DNA of 64,000 nt from Halorussus limi (lineage in GTDB: Archaea > Halobacteriota > Halobacteria > Halobacteriales > Haladaptataceae), in the NCBI RefSeq assembly GCF_023238205.1, contig NZ_CP096659.1, positions 496,001 to 560,000 of the forward strand. The letters are read 5' to 3'. Positions 9,933 to 17,662 of this stretch are shown here, piece by piece. The notes under the pieces were generated by a model. The model was not told where the DNA came from, made no database searches, and worked only from the letters and a program-made list of their open reading frames with translations. Each line of letters starts with the position of its first letter. The stretch's first letter is position 1. A program made the position numbers and the translations under genes.

Positions 9933-10278
9933 ACCGAAGTTTCGAGTCCGGGGTTCCGTTTTTCCGGGTCGCGTTTTTTCGACCGGAACTTTCGGGGAAG
10001 CGTGCTGCTATCGACTCCACGACTTAGACTGCACCGCATCGACCCCACCGCGCTACATTTCCTACACCGTTCTACACGCCGACACCGAGCCACGTCACCG
10101 ACATTGGCCCACAGAACCGACACTGGCCCATATCACCGACACCGCCCCGCACTGCCCGCACCGCGCAACCTCCGCGGCCACGGACGCGCCCGCCGTTTCT
10201 CGCACGGAGACGACCCGACACGAACCCCCGGCCGGAGAAGTTCAAAACCTCTTTCAGAGCGCCGCTCCGAGATGAGAT
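9933..10278. other. 346-nt intergenic region, DUF106 to cmk
   Basis: I see no gene here. Directly after DUF106 are T-runs (CCGTTTTTCC, CGTTTTTTCG, about 9957-9980) that look like a terminator. Positions 10078-10153 hold degenerate 19-bp tandem repeats (listed separately). The last 40 nt contain TTCAAAACCTCTTTCAGAG, a possible promoter for cmk-cbf5. In some other archaea rpl34e occupies this place; no such frame is present. Confidence 0.6.
10078..10153. repeat. Degenerate 19-bp tandem repeats
   Basis: Four consecutive units of exactly 19 nt start at 10078, 10097, 10116 and 10135. The core is CCGACAYYG; the second and third are the closest pair (ACCGACATTGGCCCACAGA and ACCGACACTGGCCCATATC). 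They lie upstream of cmk. They could be a leftover duplication or a series of protein-binding sites with just under two helical turns of spacing. No function is known to me. Confidence 0.6.
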
Positions 10279-10854
10279 ATGCTAATTACGGTCTCCGGAC
10301 CACCGGGTAGCGGCAAGAGCACGACCGCCTCCGAACTGGCGGCGACGCTCGGCTTCGACCACATCAGCGGCGGGGACATCTTCCGCGAACTCGCCGACGA
10401 GCGAGACTACACCACCTTGGAGTTCAACAAACTCGCCGAGGAGGACGACCAGATAGACCGGGACCTCGACCGCCGCCTCCAGCAGATAGCCGCCGAACGC
10501 GACGACGTGGTGCTGGAGTCGCGCCTCGCCGGGTGGCTGGCGGGCGACCACGCCGACTTCCGCATCTGGCTCGACGCGCCGCTGGAAGTCCGCGCCGAAC
10601 GCATCGCCGACCGCGAGGGGAAGTCTGTCGAGGCGACCCGCGAGGAGACCGCGGCCCGGCAGGGCAGCGAGGCCGAGCGCTATCTGGAGTACTACGGCAT
10701 CGACATCACCGACCTCACTATCTACGACCTCTCGGTCAACACTGCTCGATGGGACGCCCCCGCGGTGCTGGACATGCTCGTGACCGCAATCGAGGAGTAC
10801 GACCCCGAGACCGACGAGGGCAGGTACCCGGTGGACACCGATTACGATTTCTGA
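10279..10854 (+). CDS. cmk: Cytidylate kinase (archaeal AAA_33/CMP kinase type)
   Basis: 191-residue CMP/dCMP kinase. The P-loop GPPGSGKST is at residues 6-14, followed by [12 protein letters not shown], the archaeal Cmk signature, and a [16 protein letters not shown] segment with the REGKSVE lid. It is shorter than bacterial Cmk, as is usual in archaea. It precedes cbf5 by only 4 nt, so the two are surely cotranscribed. It starts at an ATG at 10279. Confidence 0.96.
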   Translation: MLITVSGPPGSGKSTTASELAATLGFDHISGGDIFRELADERDYTTLEFNKLAEEDDQIDRDLDRRLQQIAAERDDVVLESRLAGWLAGDHADFRIWLDAPLEVRAERIADREGKSVEATREETAARQGSEAERYLEYYGIDITDLTIYDLSVNTARWDAPAVLDMLVTAIEEYDPETDEGRYPVDTDYDF

Positions 10855-10858
10855 CGCC

Positions 10859-11803
10859 ATGCTCCGCGGACCCCCAGACGAACGGTCGCCCGACGAACTG
10901 CTCGCCTTCGGCGTCGTGAACCTCGACAAGCCGCCCGGCCCCTCGGCCCACCAGGTCGCGGCGTGGGTCCGCGACATGGCGGGGGAGGCCGTGGCCTCCG
11001 TAGAGCGCGCCGACCGGCGCGCGGAACCTATCGACCAGGCCGCCCACGCCGGTACGCTCGACCCGAAGGTCACGGGCTGTCTCCCGGTCCTGACCGGCGC
11101 GGCGACCCGACTCTCGCAGGTGTTCCTCGAAGGTGCCAAGGAGTACGTCGCAGTGCTGGAACTCCACGACGACGCGCCCGCCGACGTGGAGGACGTCGTC
11201 GCAGAGTTCGAAGGGCCGCTCTATCAGAAACCACCGCGAAAGAGCGCGGTCGCCCGCCGACTGCGCGTCCGGGAAATCTACGACCTCGACGCGCTGGAGG
11301 TGACGGACCGCCGAGTCCTGCTCCGGATTCGCTGCGAGAGCGGGACGTATATCCGGAAGCTCTGTCACGACCTCGGACTCGCGCTCGGGACGGGCGCGCA
11401 CATGGGCGACCTCCGCCGGACCGCGACCGACCCCTTCGACGATTCGACGCTGGCGACGATGGAGGACCTCGCGGACGGGTTAGCGAGGTGGCGCGAGGGC
11501 GAGGCGCGAAGCGACGAACCGCGAGCAGCGGGGAGCGACGACTGGCTCCGAGAGGTCGTCAGCCCGGCCGAGCGCGCGCTGACGCACCTCCCCGCGGTGA
11601 CGATTGCGCCGAGCGCGGCCGAACAGGTCGCGCGGGGCGCGCAGGTGTACGCGCCGGGAGTCATCGAGGCCGAAGACGCCGAGGAGGGGCAGTTGGTCGC
11701 GTGCTTCACGCCGGAAGACGCCGCGGTCTGTCTGGGAACGATGGTCGGCGACGCGGACGCGGAATCGGGGGTAGTGGTGGAGTTAGAGCGCGTGTTGGTG
11801 TAG
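10859..11803 (+). CDS. cbf5: H/ACA RNP pseudouridine synthase Cbf5
   Basis: 314-residue TruB/Cbf5 family enzyme, the catalytic subunit of guide-RNA-directed pseudouridylation; it may also act alone on tRNA U55. The catalytic Asp lies in HAGTLDPKVTGCLPV (about residues 62-76), with the motif KEYVAVLELH and the GTYIRKLCHDLG segment after it. The C-terminal about 80 residues (from LTHLPAVTI) form the PUA domain. It follows cmk by 4 nt. The N-terminal extension seen in some archaeal Cbf5 proteins is short here. Confidence 0.96.
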   Translation: MLRGPPDERSPDELLAFGVVNLDKPPGPSAHQVAAWVRDMAGEAVASVERADRRAEPIDQAAHAGTLDPKVTGCLPVLTGAATRLSQVFLEGAKEYVAVLELHDDAPADVEDVVAEFEGPLYQKPPRKSAVARRLRVREIYDLDALEVTDRRVLLRIRCESGTYIRKLCHDLGLALGTGAHMGDLRRTATDPFDDSTLATMEDLADGLARWREGEARSDEPRAAGSDDWLREVVSPAERALTHLPAVTIAPSAAEQVARGAQVYAPGVIEAEDAEEGQLVACFTPEDAAVCLGTMVGDADAESGVVVELERVLV

Positions 11804-11956
11804 TCGGTCGTCCGGTCTCGAAGCGCCGTGTTCGGAGTATCGCGCGTGTAGGCCGGGACAGAGTGACAGACGAGGACCGAACCGACATCCGCTCTCCACC
11901 GGTTGTCCCCTGCCGCCAAACCCATCTTTTTCACCCCGCCCGGCCACCTGCAAGCC

Positions 11957-13084
11957 ATGCAACTCGGAACCGCGGACTCCGAACCCGGCGAACTCGCTAC
12001 CGGGTGGCTCGACGCGACCGACCTGCCGACCGGCGCCCCCGAGCGCCTTCCCGTCCTAATCGCCGAAGGGGAAGAGGACGGCCCGACGCTCTGGATTACG
12101 GCGGCCATCCACGGTAACGAAGTCACCGGCCTCGCGGTCGCACAGGACGTGATGACCGACGACCTCGCGTCGGAAATCCGGGGCACCGTGGTCTGCATCC
12201 CGAATCTGAACCCCGCGGGCCTGCGCCGCAATTCCCGCACCTCCTACTACGACGACGAGGACCCCAATCGCTACTTCCCCGACCCCGACGCCGAGAGCAG
12301 TCGTCCGCCGAGCGTCCAGCAACTGGTCGACGAGCGCGTCTACGAGGCGTTCGCCGACTCGGCCGACGCGCTCGTGGACCTCCACACTGCCCACGTCGGG
12401 TCGATGCCGTTCCTGATTCGGGACCGCGTGCTGTACGGGGAGAGCGAGGCGCAACGCGCCTCGGAGAGTGGAGCGGCGGAGCCGCGAGACTGGCGGACGG
12501 AATCGGAGGCCGAGGACCTCGCCGCCGACCTCGAATCGCTCGTCGAGGCGTTCGGTATGCCGGTCGTCAACGAGTACGCCGCCGCGGAGTACACCGAGCA
12601 GAACCTCCAGCGTTCGACAGCCGGCGCGGCCCTGAACAACGCCGGAATCCCGGCGTTCACCGCTGAGTTGGGCGGCCACGAGGTCGTGGAGGAAGACACC
12701 CGCGAGGCCGGCGTCACGGGCGTCCGGAACGTCATGCGCGAACTCGGCGTGCTCCCGGGCGACCCCGACCCCGACGCGGTCGGTCCCGAACCGCCGGTCG
12801 AGTACCCCGTCAAGCGCGCGGTCCATCCTCACACCGACACGCCGGGCGTCGCGCGACACCGCGTCGAAGCGGGCGACGTGGTCGCCGAGGGCGACCCAAT
12901 CGCCGACGTCTGCACGCCCCACGGCGAGACGAAGGCGACCGTCGAGTCCGACCACGACGGCTACGTCATCGGCAGGTTGCACGGAGTCGCGGTCTACGAG
13001 AACGACCCGCTGGCGAGCATAGCGGTCCGCGACGATGGCGACGTCGTGGTCCCCCGCGACGCCGACGCGGAGTCGGGCGAGTGA
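11957..13084 (+). CDS. Succinylglutamate desuccinylase/aspartoacylase family protein
   Basis: 375-residue zinc-dependent carboxypeptidase-like amidohydrolase (M14-related AstE/ASPA family). The zinc motif is ITAAIHGNEVTG (His and Glu near residues 55-58), with the third ligand in DLHTAHVGSMPF. The C-terminal 90 residues are a biotinyl/lipoyl-like beta barrel (VEAGDVVAEGDPIADV) common in this family. The substrate cannot be read from the sequence. I chose the ATG at 11957 over an upstream in-frame GTG at 11903 because homologs begin around the GELATGWL segment and CATCTTTTTCACC lies just ahead of it. Confidence 0.88.
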   Translation: MQLGTADSEPGELATGWLDATDLPTGAPERLPVLIAEGEEDGPTLWITAAIHGNEVTGLAVAQDVMTDDLASEIRGTVVCIPNLNPAGLRRNSRTSYYDDEDPNRYFPDPDAESSRPPSVQQLVDERVYEAFADSADALVDLHTAHVGSMPFLIRDRVLYGESEAQRASESGAAEPRDWRTESEAEDLAADLESLVEAFGMPVVNEYAAAEYTEQNLQRSTAGAALNNAGIPAFTAELGGHEVVEEDTREAGVTGVRNVMRELGVLPGDPDPDAVGPEPPVEYPVKRAVHPHTDTPGVARHRVEAGDVVAEGDPIADVCTPHGETKATVESDHDGYVIGRLHGVAVYENDPLASIAVRDDGDVVVPRDADAESGE

Positions 13085-13124
13085 GTCGGGATTCGGCCCG
13101 AAATCGCTCGACGTGAAACGAAGC

Positions 13125-13132
13125 GCTTAACT
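13125..13132 (+). promoter_or_regulatory. Putative promoter of tRNA-Pro
   Basis: GCTTAACT within GAAGCGCTTAACTCGG is a TATA-like element about 42 nt before the mature tRNA 5' end, leaving room for a leader of about 15-20 nt to be removed by RNase P. Confidence 0.4.
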
Positions 13133-13173
13133 CGGAGACGGGCTTTTGTCCAGTTGCACGCAGAGTGCATTGC

Positions 13174-13244
13174 GGGACCGTAGGGTAGTGGTATCCTCTG
13201 CCGATGGGGTCGGTAGGACCTGAGTTCGAATCTCGGCGGTCCCA
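13174..13244 (+). tRNA. tRNA-Pro (anticodon GGG)
   Basis: 71-nt cloverleaf. The acceptor stem GGGACCG pairs fully with CGGTCCC, discriminator A at 13244. The D arm is GGGTAGTGGTATCCT, and the anticodon stem TGCCG/CGGTA (one G-U) closes the loop ATGGGGT with anticodon GGG. The T arm contains GAGTTCGAATCTC. There is no intron and no encoded CCA. A CTTTTC tract directly follows and may terminate transcription. Confidence 0.95.
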
Positions 13245-13370
13245 CTTTTCCGCGAAGCCAACTGGAGAGCGATAGCTACAGTCAATCGACAGGCCGCCTC
13301 TCCATCTCGATTTCGCGCGTTCTCACGTTCGAAGCTGCCGCTCTCGTCCCGAACGGGGAGTCGAGTGTGC

Positions 13371-13403
13371 GAAAAAACGGAATTTGCAAAACCGGAAATT
13401 CCG
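13371..13403 (-). terminator. Hairpin and T-run terminator of the PGF-CTERM protein gene
   Basis: On the minus strand, just after the stop codon at 13416, CGGAATTT and AAATTCCG form a perfect 8-bp stem around a 10-nt loop (13378-13385 and 13396-13403), followed at once by six T residues (13372-13377). An overlapping 13-bp palindrome CCGGAAATTCCGG is at 13392-13404. This is the layout of a bacterial-type intrinsic terminator. Confidence 0.65.
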
Positions 13404-13415
13404 GCTAGCGGTCGG

Positions 13416-16400
13416 TTAGGCTCGGTCGCTGCGACGGAGCGCCAGCAGTGCGCCAGCGACGATGGAAACGAGCGTCACGCTCGCACCGAAACCGGGGACG
13501 CCACCGTCACTGCTCGCGGTAGCGGTCTCGGTGGTCGCGGCTTCGGTCGTGTAAGTCGCGGTCGTTTCGGTCGTCGGTGCCGCCCCGGTGGTCGTCGCCG
13601 TCGACGTTTCCATCGGCGTCGGTTTCACAGTCGTGGTCGCTGCGGCGGTCGTCTCCGTAGTGGTCTCGTCGGCCGAGGTACCGCCGATTCCCCCGACGGA
13701 GGCACTTGCCCCGGACGCGTCGTCGCTGGAACTCGACCGCTTCGCGATGGTGAGCGTTCCGGTCGAGTAGTGGAGGCTCACGTTCACGTACGCACCGCTC
13801 TTGACGACCGTGACGTCGCTGTGGACGTCCTGTCCGGTGAAAGAGGCCTGAAGTTGGCTCTTCGGATCTGTGACTCCCCACGCGTCGAGTAGCGAGTTCG
13901 GAAGGAACGCGTCGTAGTGACCGTAGTTCAAACGCCCCTCGGCGGTCCGGTGCGGTGCCGCGAGACTGATTTCGAGATGCGGCCGGGTCCCGTCGCTGCC
14001 GTCGACGTATCGAGGCATGCTGTACATCTGCGCGTCGGTCGTCACCTGCATCCCGGTGACCGCGCTCGCGTTCTCGCCCGCAAGACCGTCTTGGACAGTC
14101 CCGACGCCGAGCATGACGGCGGCGTCGAATCCGATGTCCGCCGAGTCGTTCTTGACGTTGGCGGACCACTCGGCGGGGCTACTCGGGTAACTACCCGAGA
14201 ACTCGGTCTTGTAGTCTAACTGCGACGGCTGAACCTCGACGGTGACGTTCGTCGTGTTCTCCGTCGGGCCCTCGGACGTCGTCCATTCGAGCCCCTGACC
14301 GCGACCGATCACGGTACGGGGCGTGTAGTTCCGGACGGTGAAGCTGATCTCGAAGCGAGAGCTGTTATCGACGCCCAGTTCCGAGAGATCGTAGTCGTAG
14401 CGATCGCCCGACGAGAGCCAAGCGTTGACGAACCCACCGTTGTACTCCGCGTGGGCGGTCGGTGAGGTGGACGGGCGAGTCCCGCCGAGGAAGTCCACGC
14501 TGACGCTGTCCGAGACGAGGACGGACCCTCGAACCGTTCCGTCGAACGTGTGGCGCTTTCCGTCCCCGAAGACGATGGCACCGCTGAAGTTGCCCTCTTC
14601 TGTGAAGCGGTGTTCGAGGAACACCGACGCCGACTCGTTCGCGGGCACGTAAATGGACCGCGAGTCTACGACCGCGCCGTCGATGGTCAGGTTGACGGAC
14701 CGAACCGCGGCGCCATCACCGTCGTTGGTCACTTCGGCGTAGACTCCAGCCGTAGTGTTGTTGACGGGATTGCTCGGGGGGTACACCCGCGAGAGGGTCA
14801 GGTTCGGTGTTCCGCCCGTCTCGTTCCTGACGATAAGTTGGTGGCTGGTCTGGTTGAACCAGACGTACTTGCGGCCCGTCGACTCGAAGCTGAAGTTGAA
14901 CGTTTCAGTCGCGGTTTTCCCCGAACCGAGTACGAGTTCGCGGCTTTCGTACTGACTCGATCCGTCGCGGGAGTACGCCGAGACGGACACTCGCCGACTC
15001 CGCGTCTCGTTCGTGGGGTTCTCGTACGTCTGGGTGACCGTGACGTTCTCACCGACGCTGACCACGTCGGCGGAAAGCGACGCGCTTCTGGTCTTGACGG
15101 CGTACTCGGCCGTTACCGCCGTCGGCGCGCGCTCGTTGACTCGCACGTCGTACGTACCGGGGCGATACACCGAGGCCGTGAGGTTGACCGTCCGATTCTC
15201 GCCAGCCCCGACGGAGACCGTCTTGGAGCGGTACCGCCACGAATCCTCGTTCCGTCTCTCGGCGACTGCCGTCACGACGAACTCCCGCGCGGAGCCACCG
15301 GTGTTCTCGACGGTCGCACTCGTTTCGATATCGTCCGCGAGGTAGACGTCGGTCGCGGCAACGTCGTAGCTCGTTACCGTCACGCTCGGAACGCTCACGT
15401 TGACGACGCCGACGCCGCGTTCGTTCACGGATATCGGGTGGGTTCCGCCGACGTCGAAGGTCGGGGAGAACGAAACTGTCTCCGTCTGACCGGGGTCGAC
15501 GGTGACGTTCCCGACGAGTTGCTTCGACCCGCCCCATTCGAGGAAGACGAGTTTCGAGGCCGTCCGCTCGCCGCTGTTGTACAGCGAGACGTTGATCTCG
15601 CTGGACTCACCCGCCGAAACGTCACTACCGACAGTGGTCTCGTCGGTGAGGACGTTCACCGGGTTCTCGGTCACGTTTATCTGCTCGGTTGACTTCGAGG
15701 AGACGTAGAACCGCTTCGTCGTGGCGTACTCGAAGTGGCGGACGAACGAGACGTTCCGCGTCTCCCCGGCGTCCAGCGTGACCGTCTCGGTGGCGACCAG
15801 CGTCCGGAAGCCGTAATCGGGATCGTACGCCTCCAGTTCGACACTCTTGCTGACCGACGACGACGTGGGATTGTGCAACGTCGCGTTGACGGTGACGTTC
15901 TGGTACGTCTTCAGGGCGGTCTCGGACGCGGTCACCGCCCGCGTTTCGATCGGGTTCGGTTCGATAGTGACCGACTTCGTCGGTTCGACGTTGACTCGGA
16001 CGTATCGCTCTCCCGCTTCCTCGAACGAGACGTTGAACGTCTCGGTCGTTCCGCCGGCGGGGACCGTTACTCTGCGGACGCGCTCGCGACCGGCCGAGAC
16101 GGCGACCGTGAACGGTTCCGCGGAACTCCCGCCGTTGTCGAGGGTGACCTCAACGCTCACGTTGTTCTCGGCGTAGGCCGTCGACGGGGAGACGCTGACG
16201 TTGGACACGCTGACGGGCGACTCGACCGTGACGGTCGAGAAGTCGTCAGCCACGATTTCACCCGAGGACTCGTTGAACAGGAACGCCGAGAACCGGAACG
16301 CACCGCCGCCGTAGGCGTCCTTCGGAATCGTGAACGCCACGACGTCGCTGGTGGAGGACAGCGTCTGATTGATTCCCGCTTTCGAGGACTTCGTCGCTTC

Positions 16401-16670
16401 AGCGGTGAAGTTCGGACCGGCCACCCGTAGTTTCAGGTCGCTCAGGTCCGCGTGACCCCTCGCGTTGTACGCGACTTCGATGGTCGACGCCGAAGCGGTG
16501 TCGTTTATCGTCGCGTCCGGGACTGAGACGCTCGGCGCCGTGTTTCCGACGCTCACGTTCCCCGAACTGGTCACCTCCGCGCCCACCGGGACGGACGAAA
16601 GTAGTGAGAATAGAAGTAACGCCACTAGGCAAATTGAACGAATCCTGTCTTTCGTCTCTTTATCTGACAT
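13416..16670 (-). CDS. Large secreted surface protein with Ig-like repeats and PGF-CTERM anchor
   Basis: 1084-residue cell-surface protein. A Sec signal peptide covers about residues 9-31 (ICLVALLLFSLLSSVPVGA). At least six CARDB/Ig-like beta repeats follow, with the motif xNVSVEVTLDNxG-type strand near residues 168, 255, 353, 447, 540 and 642, about 87-102 residues apart, each ending with a -GxTxTxxFNVSF- strand. Residues about 700-930 form a different, unrecognised domain. A Thr/Ser-rich stalk (about 965-1045) precedes the C-terminal PGF motif, a hydrophobic helix and RRSDRA, which is the PGF-CTERM signal processed by archaeosortase ArtA. Many N-x-S/T sequons suggest N-glycosylation. Its promoter is in an AT-rich gap. 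Confidence 0.85.
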   Translation of the reverse strand: MSDKETKDRIRSICLVALLLFSLLSSVPVGAEVTSSGNVSVGNTAPSVSVPDATINDTASASTIEVAYNARGHADLSDLKLRVAGPNFTAEATKSSKAGINQTLSSTSDVVAFTIPKDAYGGGAFRFSAFLFNESSGEIVADDFSTVTVESPVSVSNVSVSPSTAYAENNVSVEVTLDNGGSSAEPFTVAVSAGRERVRRVTVPAGGTTETFNVSFEEAGERYVRVNVEPTKSVTIEPNPIETRAVTASETALKTYQNVTVNATLHNPTSSSVSKSVELEAYDPDYGFRTLVATETVTLDAGETRNVSFVRHFEYATTKRFYVSSKSTEQINVTENPVNVLTDETTVGSDVSAGESSEINVSLYNSGERTASKLVFLEWGGSKQLVGNVTVDPGQTETVSFSPTFDVGGTHPISVNERGVGVVNVSVPSVTVTSYDVAATDVYLADDIETSATVENTGGSAREFVVTAVAERRNEDSWRYRSKTVSVGAGENRTVNLTASVYRPGTYDVRVNERAPTAVTAEYAVKTRSASLSADVVSVGENVTVTQTYENPTNETRSRRVSVSAYSRDGSSQYESRELVLGSGKTATETFNFSFESTGRKYVWFNQTSHQLIVRNETGGTPNLTLSRVYPPSNPVNNTTAGVYAEVTNDGDGAAVRSVNLTIDGAVVDSRSIYVPANESASVFLEHRFTEEGNFSGAIVFGDGKRHTFDGTVRGSVLVSDSVSVDFLGGTRPSTSPTAHAEYNGGFVNAWLSSGDRYDYDLSELGVDNSSRFEISFTVRNYTPRTVIGRGQGLEWTTSEGPTENTTNVTVEVQPSQLDYKTEFSGSYPSSPAEWSANVKNDSADIGFDAAVMLGVGTVQDGLAGENASAVTGMQVTTDAQMYSMPRYVDGSDGTRPHLEISLAAPHRTAEGRLNYGHYDAFLPNSLLDAWGVTDPKSQLQASFTGQDVHSDVTVVKSGAYVNVSLHYSTGTLTIAKRSSSSDDASGASASVGGIGGTSADETTTETTAAATTTVKPTPMETSTATTTGAAPTTETTATYTTEAATTETATASSDGGVPGFGASVTLVSIVAGALLALRRSDRA

Positions 16671-17040
16671 CGTAATCAGGTTGATAATTGAGGGTTGAAA
16701 AGGCTATCCCTCTTGGCAATTCAATACGATAATACAACGATATATTTGGAGAATTACAAACATAACTGCCTGCCGACACGCTCGGCGGCACGTGTCGTGG
16801 AACGGCGCGACTCGACGGCGAAGAGGGGCGCGCAGGTCGCGGACAGGGCTGGCCACCGCGGTACCGACCCCCGAATGGACGACCTTCGCGGGGCGCTTTC
16901 CGCCGCGGACCCCGGACAGAAGTTCGACCGGTTCCCTTCGCGTTCCAACGCGGCGCGAGCGAACTGCTGGCCATCCGCGTCCGAGTCGGAAACGACCGCG
17001 AACTGACGCTTATTACCCCGGCACCCGACGCTCCGCACAC
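16671..17040. other. 370-nt divergent intergenic region
   Basis: Positions 16671-16770 are strikingly AT-rich for this genome and carry the promoter of the minus-strand surface protein gene (several TATA-like strings such as ATACAACGATATAT). The GC-rich rest holds only a doubtful 43-codon frame (16875-17006). CGCTTATTACC at 17006-17016 is a good TATA box for the GNAT gene starting at 17041. Confidence 0.5.
16875..17006 (+). pseudogene. Possible remnant of a small gene
   Basis: A 43-codon frame starts MDDLRGALSAADPGQKFDRF with normal haloarchaeal composition, then becomes atypical (Arg/Asn/Trp/Cys). In another frame the same DNA reads GASELLAIRVRVGNDRELTL from about 16950 to 17015, which looks more protein-like. 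This pattern would fit a decayed or frameshifted gene. I do not recognise a family; it may be chance. Confidence 0.2.
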
Positions 17041-17592
17041 ATGCCCGAACAGACGTTTCTCGAAGGCAACCGCGTGACTCTCTGCGTTCCCCGGGAGTCC
17101 GACGTGGCGTTTCTGGTCGAAAACGAGAACCACCCCGCGGTCCGAGCAACCCGGAGCGCCACCGCACCGACCGGCCCCGACGACGTGCGCCGCCGACTGG
17201 GCGGGACGCTCGGCCGCAGCGACGACACCGTCTCGCTCGTGGTCCGGGCCGACGGCGAGCGCGTCGGCCACGTCCTCCTCATACGCGAGCGACCGAACGA
17301 CCCGACTTACCGCCGGGCGGAACTGGCCTACTGGGTCGCGCCCGACGCGCAGGGGAACGGCTACGCCACCGACGCGGCCGGGAGTCTGCTCGACCACGGA
17401 TTCGACCGCCTCGGTCTCCACAAGGTGACGGCGAAGGCGTTCGCCGACAACGCGGCGTCCCGGCGCGTGCTGGAGAAACTGCACTTCGAGCGAGAGGGCG
17501 TCTTCCGCGACGAGGCGTTCGTCGGCGGCGAGTTCGTGGACGTGGTGCGCTACGGACTGCTGGCCGACGAGTGGCGCGCGGCGGGGACGTAG
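17041..17592 (+). CDS. GNAT family N-acetyltransferase (RimJ/RimL type)
   Basis: 183-residue acetyltransferase. The N-terminus LEGNRVTLCVPRESDVAFL and the acetyl-CoA motif VAPDAQGNGYATDA (motif A, about residues 100-113) followed by HKVTAKAFADNAASRRVLEKLHF are characteristic of the RimJ/RimL-like group that acetylates ribosomal protein N-termini, amines or antibiotics. The substrate is unknown. The ATG at 17041 has a TATA box (CGCTTATTACC) 25-35 nt upstream, so the mRNA is probably leaderless. It is convergent with ilvD. Confidence 0.92.
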   Translation: MPEQTFLEGNRVTLCVPRESDVAFLVENENHPAVRATRSATAPTGPDDVRRRLGGTLGRSDDTVSLVVRADGERVGHVLLIRERPNDPTYRRAELAYWVAPDAQGNGYATDAAGSLLDHGFDRLGLHKVTAKAFADNAASRRVLEKLHFEREGVFRDEAFVGGEFVDVVRYGLLADEWRAAGT

Positions 17593-17637
17593 GCCGAGGA
17601 GTAGAACGGAGAGGCGCGGGCCGAGAAGTAGAACGGA
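17592..17637. repeat. Two 19-bp direct repeats, 27 nt apart
   Basis: GGCCGAGGAGTAGAACGGA (17592-17610) and GGCCGAGAAGTAGAACGGA (17619-17637) differ at one base. They lie at the stop of the GNAT gene in the convergent gap to ilvD. This is probably a small local duplication. Confidence 0.6.
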
Positions 17638-17662
17638 AGTCCGAACGAGCCCCGACGAACCG

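Noticed and set aside
10097-10153. The 19-bp repeats as a CRISPR array
   Set aside because: Units are contiguous, too short and degenerate, with no spacers and no cas genes.
10002-10310. A 102-codon frame between DUF106 and cmk
   Set aside because: It is Arg/His/Pro-rich, lacks acidic residues, and runs into the cmk start in another frame.
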